A stretch of 28,300 nt of DNA, from positions 1 to 28,300 of the forward strand of contig CALBWN010000012.1 of NCBI GenBank assembly GCA_937974295.1. Reading direction: 5' to 3'. Positions 1-7,232 of this stretch are shown piece by piece. The number at the start of each line of letters is the position of its first letter. Positions within the stretch are counted from its first letter, which is position 1. Under the pieces are notes generated by a model. The model saw only the letters and a program-made list of their open reading frames with translations. It was not told the DNA's origin and did not search any database. The position numbers were made by a program, and so were the translations under genes. The stretch comes from an uncultured Candidatus Saccharibacteria bacterium. Lineage in GTDB: Bacteria; Patescibacteriota; Saccharimonadia; Saccharimonadales; Saccharimonadaceae.

Positions 1-1
1 G

Positions 2-271
2 GGTTTTTTCAGTGAACAGCCAGACTTCCGAAAGTTCGCTTTTACCATCCCTGTCGGCAAGTACGCCCAATACGAGAGTTACCATTATATGGATCTGAAC
101 ATGATATTAGCGCTTGGCGAATTCACTGTATTCCGCACAGAAGAGAAGTGTTTCCTTGTATATGATTACTACGATTTCGGTGAGGCTACCGCATACTTTT
201 TGCAGTATGCCGATGCTCGATTCGGCAAGGCAGCAGAGTTCAATGTCTACTCAGAAGGTTGTTTGCCTTAA
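2..271 (+). CDS. Hypothetical protein, 5' truncated by window edge
   Basis: The reading frame is open from the first bases of the window and ends at TAA (269-271), giving at least 89 residues. An internal ATG at 89 could be a start, but the residues upstream of it are just as protein-like, and no ribosome-binding site or promoter precedes 89, so a gene cut by the window edge is more likely. The visible part is rich in Tyr, Phe and acidic residues, has no membrane segment, and ends Y-S-E-G-C-L-P. I do not recognise the family. The next gene starts about 115 bases downstream from its own promoter. Confidence 0.55.
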   Translation, partial: GFFSEQPDFRKFAFTIPVGKYAQYESYHYMDLNMILALGEFTVFRTEEKCFLVYDYYDFGEATAYFLQYADARFGKAAEFNVYSEGCLP

Positions 272-366
272 AAGTTCGCGATAGTATACTCAATGTATCT
301 AGTAGATAAGTGCACTCTATATATGACTGTGGGAGCTGATTTATTATCGCCTTCACTATAGTTATG

Positions 367-375
367 TGATATAAT
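367..375 (+). promoter_or_regulatory. Extended -10 promoter for the gene at 388
   Basis: TGATATAAT is a perfect extended -10 (TG at 367-368, TATAAT at 370-375). No good -35 is visible at 16-18 bases upstream. The -10 ends 12 bases before the ATG at 388, so the predicted transcript has a leader of only about 5 bases. Confidence 0.6.
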
Positions 376-387
376 TAGACGTGATAC

Positions 388-939
388 ATGTCGGACTGTT
401 TCCTTCATCGCCACAAACGTCTCACCTTTACTCTAGTCGTCATTGTGTGCTTAACACTATTTCTCAATTATGGCCCGTGGAGCGCTCGAGGTACTTTTGC
501 GCGTATCGTGACGGAGGAGGTGACGCAGCGTGTCGATATCACCTACGACTCAGGCAATACAGTGCATTATTTAGGCCTTCATGACGACCTCGATGGGACA
601 GTAATTGGGCGCATCCGCCCCACGTCTAGTCAAGGAACAATATCCTTGCCGGAGCGGGTGTTTCGAGACTGCCCACGCGGCTGTAGCCGTTGGGAATCAC
701 CAGAAGACCAGTCTGATCATGCCGGTCTGACGCGTGCTTATGCTGTAGACAATGCCGTTGGTGGTAACTTTCTTCATCTCCCAACGTTTGGGCAGCCAAC
801 TGCTCGCGATCTTTTTCTTCAAGCTATTGCGCCTGATGCCCGCTGCATAGCACGCTCTCGGAGAGGTGTTGGAAGTCTCGATGTAGTGTGTATAAATCAG
901 AAGACTGGTGCTTTTTTGTATCGGTTGTCCGAAATATAA
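388..939 (+). CDS. Small membrane-anchored or secreted protein of unknown function
   Basis: This is a 183-residue protein. Residues 1-10 are polar and basic, and residues 11-28 form a single hydrophobic segment, either an uncleaved signal anchor or a signal peptide. The remaining ~155 residues would lie outside the membrane. They include four cysteines (a C-x3-C pair near residue 95 and two near residues 152 and 167) that could form disulfides. No known domain is recognised. The start is supported by an extended -10 that leaves room for only about 5 leader bases, and there is no Shine-Dalgarno. It sits in the AT-rich left part of the window among other unknown genes and seems to be monocistronic. 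Confidence 0.65.
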   Translation: MSDCFLHRHKRLTFTLVVIVCLTLFLNYGPWSARGTFARIVTEEVTQRVDITYDSGNTVHYLGLHDDLDGTVIGRIRPTSSQGTISLPERVFRDCPRGCSRWESPEDQSDHAGLTRAYAVDNAVGGNFLHLPTFGQPTARDLFLQAIAPDARCIARSRRGVGSLDVVCINQKTGAFLYRLSEI

Positions 940-1109
940 CAATGCATTTAGTAGTACTTCTTGATAGATAAGTTACTTTATTTACAGAAGGTATGTAGGT
1001 TATTTTTTGATGAGCCATCAATCCACAACGACTAACCTCTTAACTGCATTGCGTTACTAGGTTAGCTGTGATTAAATATAACTATGTGTGAAGCTCTACC
1101 CCCCAGGAT

Positions 1110-1397
1110 GTGCCAAAGCAACCCGAAAATGACCTACTGCCTTGGAATACTTCCAAAAAAAGCGACGTAGAAGCTCGGCCAGACGACCAGTCAACGCCCA
1201 AAAGTATTGGGCGTCTTGCAATAGATAAAGTTCTTGGTCACAAGACAGTAGATAGGCTCTCATCATTTTATGGGGAATTTAGGAAAGCCATTCAACCTAA
1301 AAAGAGGGTTGTGAGCGCCTACTCCGTTTTTGTTGATCCAACTGTACCATCACCTGGCTGCATATATCCCCCATCAGGAAACATAAAACAGCCATAA
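1110..1397 (+). CDS. Possible small hypothetical protein
   Basis: This 95-residue frame starts at GTG and ends TAA just before a convergent gene. Its composition is hydrophilic and reasonably protein-like (KSIGRLAIDKVLGHKTV in the middle, many Lys, Pro and Ser), with no membrane segment and no recognised domain. The start is poorly supported. An AGG lies only two bases upstream, and a TATAAC -10-like box at 1077-1082 is not at a leaderless distance. It could be a real gene, a remnant, or a chance frame. It fills what would otherwise be a 470-base gap in a compact genome. Confidence 0.35.
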   Translation: MPKQPENDLLPWNTSKKSDVEARPDDQSTPKSIGRLAIDKVLGHKTVDRLSSFYGEFRKAIQPKKRVVSAYSVFVDPTVPSPGCIYPPSGNIKQP

Positions 1398-1409
1398 ATG
1401 CTCTAGCCT

Positions 1410-2009
1410 TTATCTTTGATCATTACTTTCCTGCTTTGATCTCACAAGAATTATACCAACAACGCCAACAAGCAACAGCATTGCACCGCTAATGTAATCT
1501 GAATATACTTCAGGCCATGGCCGTACTATCGAGTATGGTATTAGTTTTCGAGTTACAATGGGCTCGAGAATTGCCCCTATCGGCAGGATAAACCAGAATA
1601 TACGCGATGACTTTTTTGGCAAAGCTGCAATCCAGCCACATACTCCTAGTGGTGCACATAGCACAAGAGCAGCAATAAACCAAAATGAATTCGCCATAAA
1701 TATCGAGGAGTCATACACCCCAATAAGATAGCCAACGCCGTAATGGAGTAGTAGTGTGAGTTCTGCAATAGCAGCGCCACTGATCGCCGCTTTTACCAAG
1801 CCTTGAGATCTCCGCCCTGCCAAGAATGGCAACGCCGCCCAGACGACACCTGCATTAAATAACTTACTAAATATCTTGCGGATACAAGAGTATAATTGCC
1901 ACTGCCCTTCCATTTCTTGAGGAAAGTAGATATTACTGACAAGCGATAGTATCGCTAATGCAAGAGATAGGAGAACAACGGTCAGGTATTTATGGCGAAT
2001 TGTTTGCAT
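1410..2009 (-). CDS. Multi-pass membrane protein of unknown function
   Basis: The protein has about 199 residues and roughly six hydrophobic segments separated by short polar loops. It is basic at both ends and finishes with a short charged tail (RSKQESNDQR). An in-frame ATG further upstream at 2093 would overlap the preceding gene by 53 bases. I chose the ATG at 2009 because a textbook promoter on this strand, TTGACG (2039-2044), 17 bases, TATGAT (2016-2021), ends exactly 6 bases before it, which implies a leaderless message. The promoter lies across the stop codon of the upstream CinA-like gene, so this gene can be expressed independently of it. The family is not recognised. A small permease-like or integral membrane role is all that can be inferred. 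Confidence 0.65.
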   Translation of the reverse strand: MQTIRHKYLTVVLLSLALAILSLVSNIYFPQEMEGQWQLYSCIRKIFSKLFNAGVVWAALPFLAGRRSQGLVKAAISGAAIAELTLLLHYGVGYLIGVYDSSIFMANSFWFIAALVLCAPLGVCGWIAALPKKSSRIFWFILPIGAILEPIVTRKLIPYSIVRPWPEVYSDYISGAMLLLVGVVGIILVRSKQESNDQR

Positions 2010-2015
2010 GGTCTG

Positions 2016-2044
2016 ATCATAGGGAATTATTGAGTTGCCGTCAA
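2016..2044 (-). promoter_or_regulatory. Sigma70-type promoter, leaderless start at 2009
   Basis: On the minus strand, the -35 TTGACG (2039-2044), a 17-base spacer and the -10 TATGAT (2016-2021) are followed by 6 bases and then ATG at 2009. The -35 overlaps the TGA stop (2041-2043) of the upstream gene. Confidence 0.75.
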
Positions 2045-2883
2045 TCTGCATTATCAACACGGCACCTAACAATACTGACACCGTACCCCTCAAGAAGAAC
2101 TGTCAGTCTCCGAAACGCTGTATCTAACAGAACACCAATTTTTGCGTGGTTGTTTCCGGACGCCGTGAGTGTCACACCAATCTTTCCACCTTCTTGATGA
2201 ATCGGACGAGTTTTCACATACACGTCCACGAATTCACGGGTCAGCACAGCAGATGCTTCTGCAAGGACCGACTCATCATTTGTGCTCGCCATGATCGTCA
2301 TCGTTCTTAAAAATCCGCTACCAAGGCGGCGCTTCAAAATATCAGATGCGTACTCACTGACTATCGCGCGAACCTCTGTAGGAACACCAGGAAGACACAG
2401 AACAGACATTGTATCATCTACATCAATAACAACCGCTGGTGCAGCGCCAACCGGATTATAGATTGGCACTGCCCCGGTGGGCAGCAAAGCCATCTTTTTG
2501 CGAGCATTCCTTGCTGATGCAGACACATCACGATCAACTATTCCTTGTGACTCCAGGTCACAATATCGTTTCTGGACATACTCGATTGCTGTTTGATTAA
2601 TCTCGAGCGGCAACTCGAGGGCACGAGCAACTGACTCTACAGTTCGGTCATCAATCGTCGGGCCAAGACCTCCGATGGTAAAAATCAAGTCTGGCCCCGT
2701 ACGTATGCAATATGCCAACGCGTCTTTTATTGCAACTGGGTCATCGTGTACCGTAACTACCGTCGTAACCAGCGCACCACGACCAGCAATTTGTGTACAA
2801 AGCCAGTGAGAATTAGTATCGAGCGTACTTCCATTGAGCACCTCATCGCCTATTGTAATGATAGCTCCTCGCCTGCGAGGCAT
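2041..2883 (-). CDS. CinA N-terminal / MoaB-fold domain protein (COG1058 type)
   Basis: The 280-residue protein matches the N-terminal half of CinA. It has an IGDEVLNG-like start (residues 11-18), the GGLGPTIDDRT signature (71-81) of the molybdopterin-binding/MoaB fold, and a later NPVGAAP segment plus CLPGVPTE, both typical of CinA. In characterised CinA proteins this domain acts on ADP-ribose or related nucleotides. The C-terminal PncC NMN-deamidase domain is absent; only a short ferredoxin-like tail follows. A purine-rich Shine-Dalgarno (GAGGGGGGAG) lies 5 bases before the ATG, and a TATAAT box is at 2905-2910 on this strand. Role inferred: nucleotide housekeeping or repair, exact substrate unknown. 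Confidence 0.8.
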   Translation of the reverse strand: MPRRRGAIITIGDEVLNGSTLDTNSHWLCTQIAGRGALVTTVVTVHDDPVAIKDALAYCIRTGPDLIFTIGGLGPTIDDRTVESVARALELPLEINQTAIEYVQKRYCDLESQGIVDRDVSASARNARKKMALLPTGAVPIYNPVGAAPAVVIDVDDTMSVLCLPGVPTEVRAIVSEYASDILKRRLGSGFLRTMTIMASTNDESVLAEASAVLTREFVDVYVKTRPIHQEGGKIGVTLTASGNNHAKIGVLLDTAFRRLTVLLEGYGVSIVRCRVDNAD

Positions 2884-2904
2884 ATGTACTCCCCCCTCTT
2901 TTCT

Positions 2905-2910
2905 ATTATA
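2905..2910 (-). promoter_or_regulatory. -10 box for the CinA-like gene
   Basis: TATAAT on the minus strand lies 21 bases before the start codon, with a strong GAGGGGGGAG ribosome-binding site between. No convincing -35 is seen. Confidence 0.45.
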
Positions 2911-3118
2911 TTAAATGGCTAATTGCTGTGTCGTGTTTTTGAGTATCACTAAATTGGAAATACTCTAATCATTCATTGAACTCTAATGGCATGCATAGGC
3001 AACCCTGTCACTCAAATTATTGATTATCTGTCGATCTGCAACACCCATCACCTCTTACATTCAGCGCCACCCATCATTATCGGGAGCATAATCACCCATT
3101 GTTAACTCATCAATCAGG

Positions 3119-3988
3119 CTACACATCATGCATTGCACCATCTTCATTCGAAGCTGTGGGAGGTACTTGAGCTTGTTCCTCCGCTTTTGCTGCTTGCTGC
3201 TCAGCAGCAATTTGTGCCCGCACCTGGCGTTCAATCTCGTGCCGAAGCTGCTGCTCATTCTGTACTAGTGTATTTGGTTGCGCAGGTTGGAGGTAGCGCT
3301 GTACCTTATCTAGATGTACCAAAATAGGCGTTACTATTAAACCAAATACAGTGAGTATACCAAAAACTATCAAAAAACGTAGCGTACTTGACGTATCTCG
3401 CACATTAAACCATACCATACTCAAACATGCCATACTTAAAAGACTGGCGCAAGTAACCGTCATCATTTTCATTCCTATGATGAAAGAGTTTTTGTTGGCG
3501 TATGACAAGGTCTTTACGCTAAGTGTAATGAGCAGTGCAATAATTAATGCTGTGAGCGTAAGCTTCGTCGTAATCGAGAGGAAGTCGCTGCATATTTGTG
3601 TCTGAACATGACCTTCGTAGTCATAGCTGCTATAGTCGCTATAATGTCTATTATATCGACTCCCCGTACTGACAGAGGGACGACAAAAACTAAGGAACCG
3701 ATAGAGATTCCACTGGATAACAAACATACCAGTAAACCACTGAACATTGAGGATGATCGACATAATGGATAGAATTTTTATAACTATTCGGTTATCCGTA
3801 AGTCGCGATATGTTGCTCATAGCAATTAATGATGCGATTGCAGCACAGAACGTCGTGAGTAGGATTCGCCAATCAACTTCTTGCGATAATACTGCAAGAA
3901 TCCCGAGAAGTGCGCACAATGTTAGTAATCCAATTGATAGATAGAGCAGGACACTTCGCAATTGCGCTACAGAGTAGGATTGTTTCAT
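3119..3988 (-). CDS. Multi-pass membrane protein with C-terminal coiled coil
   Basis: The protein has about 289 residues and five to six hydrophobic segments, in two groups separated by a Tyr/Ser/Arg-rich polar loop (around residues 108-135). They are followed by a cytoplasmic Gln/Ala/Glu-rich tail (about residues 235-280) that should form a coiled coil. The frame extends to ATG at 4006, but I chose ATG at 3988. A promoter of TTGACA (4017-4022), 16 bases, TATGAT (3995-4000) ends exactly 6 bases before it, and the longer start would overlap the -10. No enzymatic motif is seen. Similar membrane proteins of unknown role are frequent in patescibacterial genomes (general impression, not checked). 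Confidence 0.7.
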   Translation of the reverse strand: MKQSYSVAQLRSVLLYLSIGLLTLCALLGILAVLSQEVDWRILLTTFCAAIASLIAMSNISRLTDNRIVIKILSIMSIILNVQWFTGMFVIQWNLYRFLSFCRPSVSTGSRYNRHYSDYSSYDYEGHVQTQICSDFLSITTKLTLTALIIALLITLSVKTLSYANKNSFIIGMKMMTVTCASLLSMACLSMVWFNVRDTSSTLRFLIVFGILTVFGLIVTPILVHLDKVQRYLQPAQPNTLVQNEQQLRHEIERQVRAQIAAEQQAAKAEEQAQVPPTASNEDGAMHDV

Positions 3989-3994
3989 GGCACT

Positions 3995-4022
3995 ATCATA
4001 CACCATTTACTATCTATGTCAA
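3995..4022 (-). promoter_or_regulatory. Strong sigma70-type promoter, leaderless start at 3988
   Basis: A consensus -35 TTGACA (4017-4022), 16-base spacer and -10 TATGAT (3995-4000) on the minus strand lie 6 bases before the ATG. The promoter sits in the short gap after the aldehyde dehydrogenase stop codon. Confidence 0.8.
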
Positions 4023-4036
4023 CTCACTTTAGTTAT

Positions 4037-5473
4037 TTAATACACCACCCCAGCCGGCAGTATTGCTGGCACGACTGGCGTTTCATCTTCGATTGATGCA
4101 CACGGGTATGAACAGTAGTCAACTGACAGGAAGCCGGCCGATCGATAGTTACCACTGGCCTTCGCCCCACCAAATGGTGCCGCAGTCGTTGCGCCAGTTA
4201 GCGGCTGGTTCCAGTTGATGATTCCTGCCTTCGTCTGGTTATAAAATGTTTCGTACTGCGCACGCTCACGAGTGACGATGCCAGCAGCAAGCCCAAACTG
4301 CGTGGCGTTTGCTTGGGTGATTGCCTCGGCAAATGTTTGTACTGTTGACACTTGAAGGAGTGGTCCGAAGATTTCTTCATCTGGCAACGTCACGCCAGTA
4401 ACGTCGATTAACCCAGGACTGACAAAGTTGTCACCAAGCGTCGGGATTGGTTCAGCAGGAACGAGAACATGTGCGCCAGCTGAGACAGCAGCATGGTACT
4501 TATCAAAGAAATGACGAACCGCCCCATAGTCAACCAACGGACCCATGAAAGGCGTTGGACTAGTATCAAACTGATCGCCAACGACAATACTCGCAACCGC
4601 TTGCCGAAGTGCAGGAATAAATTCGTCTGCAATCGCTCTATTGACGATAAGCCGCCGCGCCGATGAGCAGCGTTGGCCGCTTGAAATATAGCCAGACTGC
4701 ACCGCAATGTGCACCGCGAGGCGTACATCATCATAGTCCCAGATGACAAGTGGGCTATTGCCACCCATTTCGAGGGCGCAGATCTTGTCTGGTGCACCAG
4801 CAAGCTGCTTTTCGATCGATAGGCCAGCCGCTCGACTACCGATGAAAAGGACGCCATTTACCTGAGGGTGTGCAATGAGCTTTTGCGCTACATCGCCATC
4901 GCCATGAATAACCTGAAGCACCCCATCTGGCAGTCCAGCCTGCTGCCAGAGTTGCGCGTAGTACTCACCGGCATATGGCACTTTTTCACTTGGTTTGAAA
5001 ATAACGGTATTGCCAGCAAGAAGAGCAGGCATGACATGGCTATTTGGCATGCTCATTGGGAAGTTGTATGGCCCCAGCACTGCCATAACACCATGAGGCC
5101 GATAACGCGTCACCGACTGGCGTCCATTGACTTGTTTCGTCACTGTCTGAGCCCGTTGATCATAGGCGTCGAAGACTGCCTGTACTTTATTACCAAGTGA
5201 TTTGACTTCGGTGCGCGCTTCCCAGAGTGGCTTGCCATTATCCTGCGAAATAATCCGTGCAGCATCTTCGCTATGTGTCGTCACTTGGTCGGCAAAGGCA
5301 CGGATAATATCTTTGCGTGCATCAAGCGGCGTTGCCTCCCATGTGTGCTGTGCACGCGTTGCGACAGAAACAGCCTGCACGATTGTAGCGTCATCCGCAA
5401 GGTTTCCAGACCAGATTGGTTCGTTGGTGGCAGGGTTACGGGATATTATGCGTTGATCGACACTCATGTTCAT
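4037..5473 (-). CDS. Aldehyde dehydrogenase, AstD-like
   Basis: This 478-residue NAD(P)-dependent aldehyde dehydrogenase is full length for the family. It shows the cofactor-domain segment LGPYNFPMSMPNSHVMPAL, the glutamate in LEMGGN (E235), and the catalytic cysteine in SGQRCSSARR (C269). The wording around these motifs, and the C-terminal DYCSYP segment, resemble succinylglutamate semialdehyde dehydrogenase (AstD) more than other branches. No other arginine-succinyltransferase pathway gene is nearby, so the physiological substrate is open. It lies 85 bases after a GlcD-like oxidase on the same strand but has its own promoter. A second ATG at 5467 is better spaced (9 bases) from the AGAGG site than the one at 5473 (3 bases) and may be the true start. 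Confidence 0.88.
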   Translation of the reverse strand: MNMSVDQRIISRNPATNEPIWSGNLADDATIVQAVSVATRAQHTWEATPLDARKDIIRAFADQVTTHSEDAARIISQDNGKPLWEARTEVKSLGNKVQAVFDAYDQRAQTVTKQVNGRQSVTRYRPHGVMAVLGPYNFPMSMPNSHVMPALLAGNTVIFKPSEKVPYAGEYYAQLWQQAGLPDGVLQVIHGDGDVAQKLIAHPQVNGVLFIGSRAAGLSIEKQLAGAPDKICALEMGGNSPLVIWDYDDVRLAVHIAVQSGYISSGQRCSSARRLIVNRAIADEFIPALRQAVASIVVGDQFDTSPTPFMGPLVDYGAVRHFFDKYHAAVSAGAHVLVPAEPIPTLGDNFVSPGLIDVTGVTLPDEEIFGPLLQVSTVQTFAEAITQANATQFGLAAGIVTRERAQYETFYNQTKAGIINWNQPLTGATTAAPFGGAKASGNYRSAGFLSVDYCSYPCASIEDETPVVPAILPAGVVY

Positions 5474-5491
5474 TAACCTCTTTCTTCCTCT

Positions 5492-5520
5492 ATTTTATTG
5501 AGGCATGACAAAGAAATCAA
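5492..5520 (-). promoter_or_regulatory. Promoter for the AstD-like gene
   Basis: On the minus strand, TTGATT (5515-5520), 17 bases and TAAAAT (5492-5497) lie in the gap behind the FAD oxidase and are followed by an AGAGG ribosome-binding site. Confidence 0.55.
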
Positions 5521-5558
5521 TTGCGACAAATAGCAAGCATGCTTCCCTCCGCAAAGCT

Positions 5559-7157
5559 TTATCGCCAGTCCACTGTATATTCATTGCGCAGCATTGCGGT
5601 AATGGTGCGGGCTTGCAGGGTGGTTTTTGTCCCAGGATTAAGAATACCGTGAGGGTCGAAGAGCTGTTTGATTTGCTGGTAGAGAGCTGTAAGGTCTGGA
5701 TTTTGCGTGGCGCGCACAAAACGAGTTTTGAGCCGACCCTCACCACCGCTCATCACCAAATGGCCATCATAGAGCGCAAGCAGCTTAGTGAGCTCGTCGT
5801 AGAGCTTAAAGATCTTCTGCTTATCACTCACTTTGCGCAGCGAGAGACGCGGATAGACGCCGTAGAGATTCAAGCTAGGGTAGCCAGCGAGAGGTAGCGG
5901 CAACTGCAACGCCCGAGCAAGCGGCATGAGCGCCCGAGCAAACTCTTCGAAGCGCTGCGGTGGCACATAAAACCCCTCAAACAAGCGCGGTGCCCCAACA
6001 TGCGCAGCATCGGGCCATCGGTACTGATCGAGCGCAGCAAACCCTGCCGCTACATCTTCATCACCGTCATCTTCAGCGATGGTGACGATTGTCTCACCCG
6101 CAGATTGCAACTGCTCGAGCTTAGCCTGTTTGCGAGCACGCGTCCGGGTGTTAAAGTCATCAAGCATCACTAGCAAAACTGCTTGCGGTGCAAACTGCTG
6201 AGCAGCCGCTTCGTAAAAGGCATATCTTTTCCCATCACGGCGGAGCTGCTCAAAAATCGCTGCGTCGAGATAGCTAAGCTGTGCTGGTTGGAGTGCGTCA
6301 ATGTCATCAATCGCCGCCTGAGCCTCGCTACTGCTCCGAAATACCAGAGCGGCCATCGTCCGTCGAAAGCTAAAGAATTCTGTCTTGAGAATCAGCTCAT
6401 CAATGATCCCCAGCGTGCCTTCGCTCCCCACAAAGAGCGGCCCGAGGTCAAACGTCCCATCCGCTTGCTTGACCCGCGCAATACCACTGTAGCCAGACGT
6501 GTCATTGGGGTTAATCTGCTCGATTAATGCTGCATTATCGGTAATAATCGCATCGACACCACGATAAATATCCCCTTCAAACCCAGGCAGGCCTTTGCGC
6601 CGGCTGAGCTCACGCCGCGAGAGACGCTCTGTCTGCATAACGTCGCCGTTGGCAAGTACAACCTCAATCTGATCGATCGCTTCGACTGGATCGGTTGTTC
6701 GGCTGAGGAGCGTCCCGCGTGCACCAGCCGCAACAACTCCGCCAACTGTACCTCGCTGGCCAGTCAGTGGCCCAACACCAGCACCATGCATGCTTAGCGC
6801 TGCCGCTACACTGCGTGCTGGTACACCTGGCTGGACGCGAACCCGCTGCGATCTGCCATCATACTCAAAGATCGTGTCGAGCGCTGTTGTATCAAGCAAT
6901 ATGCCCTGCCCCACAGCACCACCCAGCGCACCACAGCCAGCGCCGCGTGTAACGACTGGTATCGTGTGGCCCTTCTCAGCCATTTGCCAGGCAAAACGGG
7001 TGATCTTGCGAATATCACTCACAACGCGCGGCGCTACCACGAGCTCTGGCGTTGCAGCTAGAATACCGGCATCTGCACTGACTGACGCACGCCAATCGGC
7101 CCGAGTCGAAACAGACCCGGCAATATGACTGCGTAAATAATTTGCAATTTTACTCAC
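5559..7157 (-). CDS. FAD-linked oxidase, GlcD/D-lactate dehydrogenase-like
   Basis: This 532-residue protein belongs to the PCMH/VAO flavoprotein family. It has an N-terminal FAD-binding domain with VVTRGAGCGALGGAVGQGILLD (about residues 67-88) and the glycine-rich GPLTGQRGTVGGVVAAGARG stretch. A central GSEGTLGII segment and a C-terminal substrate domain ending LFDPHGILNPG follow; this ending is characteristic of GlcD and D-lactate/glycolate dehydrogenases. No Fe-S cysteine motifs are present, so it is not the fused type. Start: GTG after a GGGGG site, downstream of an extended -10. It is divergent from recG and upstream of the AstD-like gene. Substrate is unknown; a 2-hydroxyacid is the family expectation. 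Confidence 0.88.
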   Translation of the reverse strand: MSKIANYLRSHIAGSVSTRADWRASVSADAGILAATPELVVAPRVVSDIRKITRFAWQMAEKGHTIPVVTRGAGCGALGGAVGQGILLDTTALDTIFEYDGRSQRVRVQPGVPARSVAAALSMHGAGVGPLTGQRGTVGGVVAAGARGTLLSRTTDPVEAIDQIEVVLANGDVMQTERLSRRELSRRKGLPGFEGDIYRGVDAIITDNAALIEQINPNDTSGYSGIARVKQADGTFDLGPLFVGSEGTLGIIDELILKTEFFSFRRTMAALVFRSSSEAQAAIDDIDALQPAQLSYLDAAIFEQLRRDGKRYAFYEAAAQQFAPQAVLLVMLDDFNTRTRARKQAKLEQLQSAGETIVTIAEDDGDEDVAAGFAALDQYRWPDAAHVGAPRLFEGFYVPPQRFEEFARALMPLARALQLPLPLAGYPSLNLYGVYPRLSLRKVSDKQKIFKLYDELTKLLALYDGHLVMSGGEGRLKTRFVRATQNPDLTALYQQIKQLFDPHGILNPGTKTTLQARTITAMLRNEYTVDWR

Positions 7158-7183
7158 ATTTCCCCCGTTAGCTTACTGCTTAT

Positions 7184-7192
7184 ACTATAGCA
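7184..7192 (-). promoter_or_regulatory. Extended -10 promoter for the FAD oxidase
   Basis: TGCTATAGT on the minus strand lies in the 75-base divergent gap shared with recG. It leaves a ~20-base leader that contains the GGGGG ribosome-binding site (7162-7166). Confidence 0.6.
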
Positions 7193-7220
7193 CAGGGCAG
7201 CGCATTTACACCAGGTGCGG

Positions 7221-7226
7221 TACAAT
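7221..7226 (+). promoter_or_regulatory. -10 box for recG, leaderless start at 7233
   Basis: TACAAT ends 6 bases before the in-frame GTG at 7233. It lies downstream of the more upstream GTG at 7215, which makes that start unlikely. No good -35 is seen. Confidence 0.55.
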
Positions 7227-7232
7227 AAAAAT

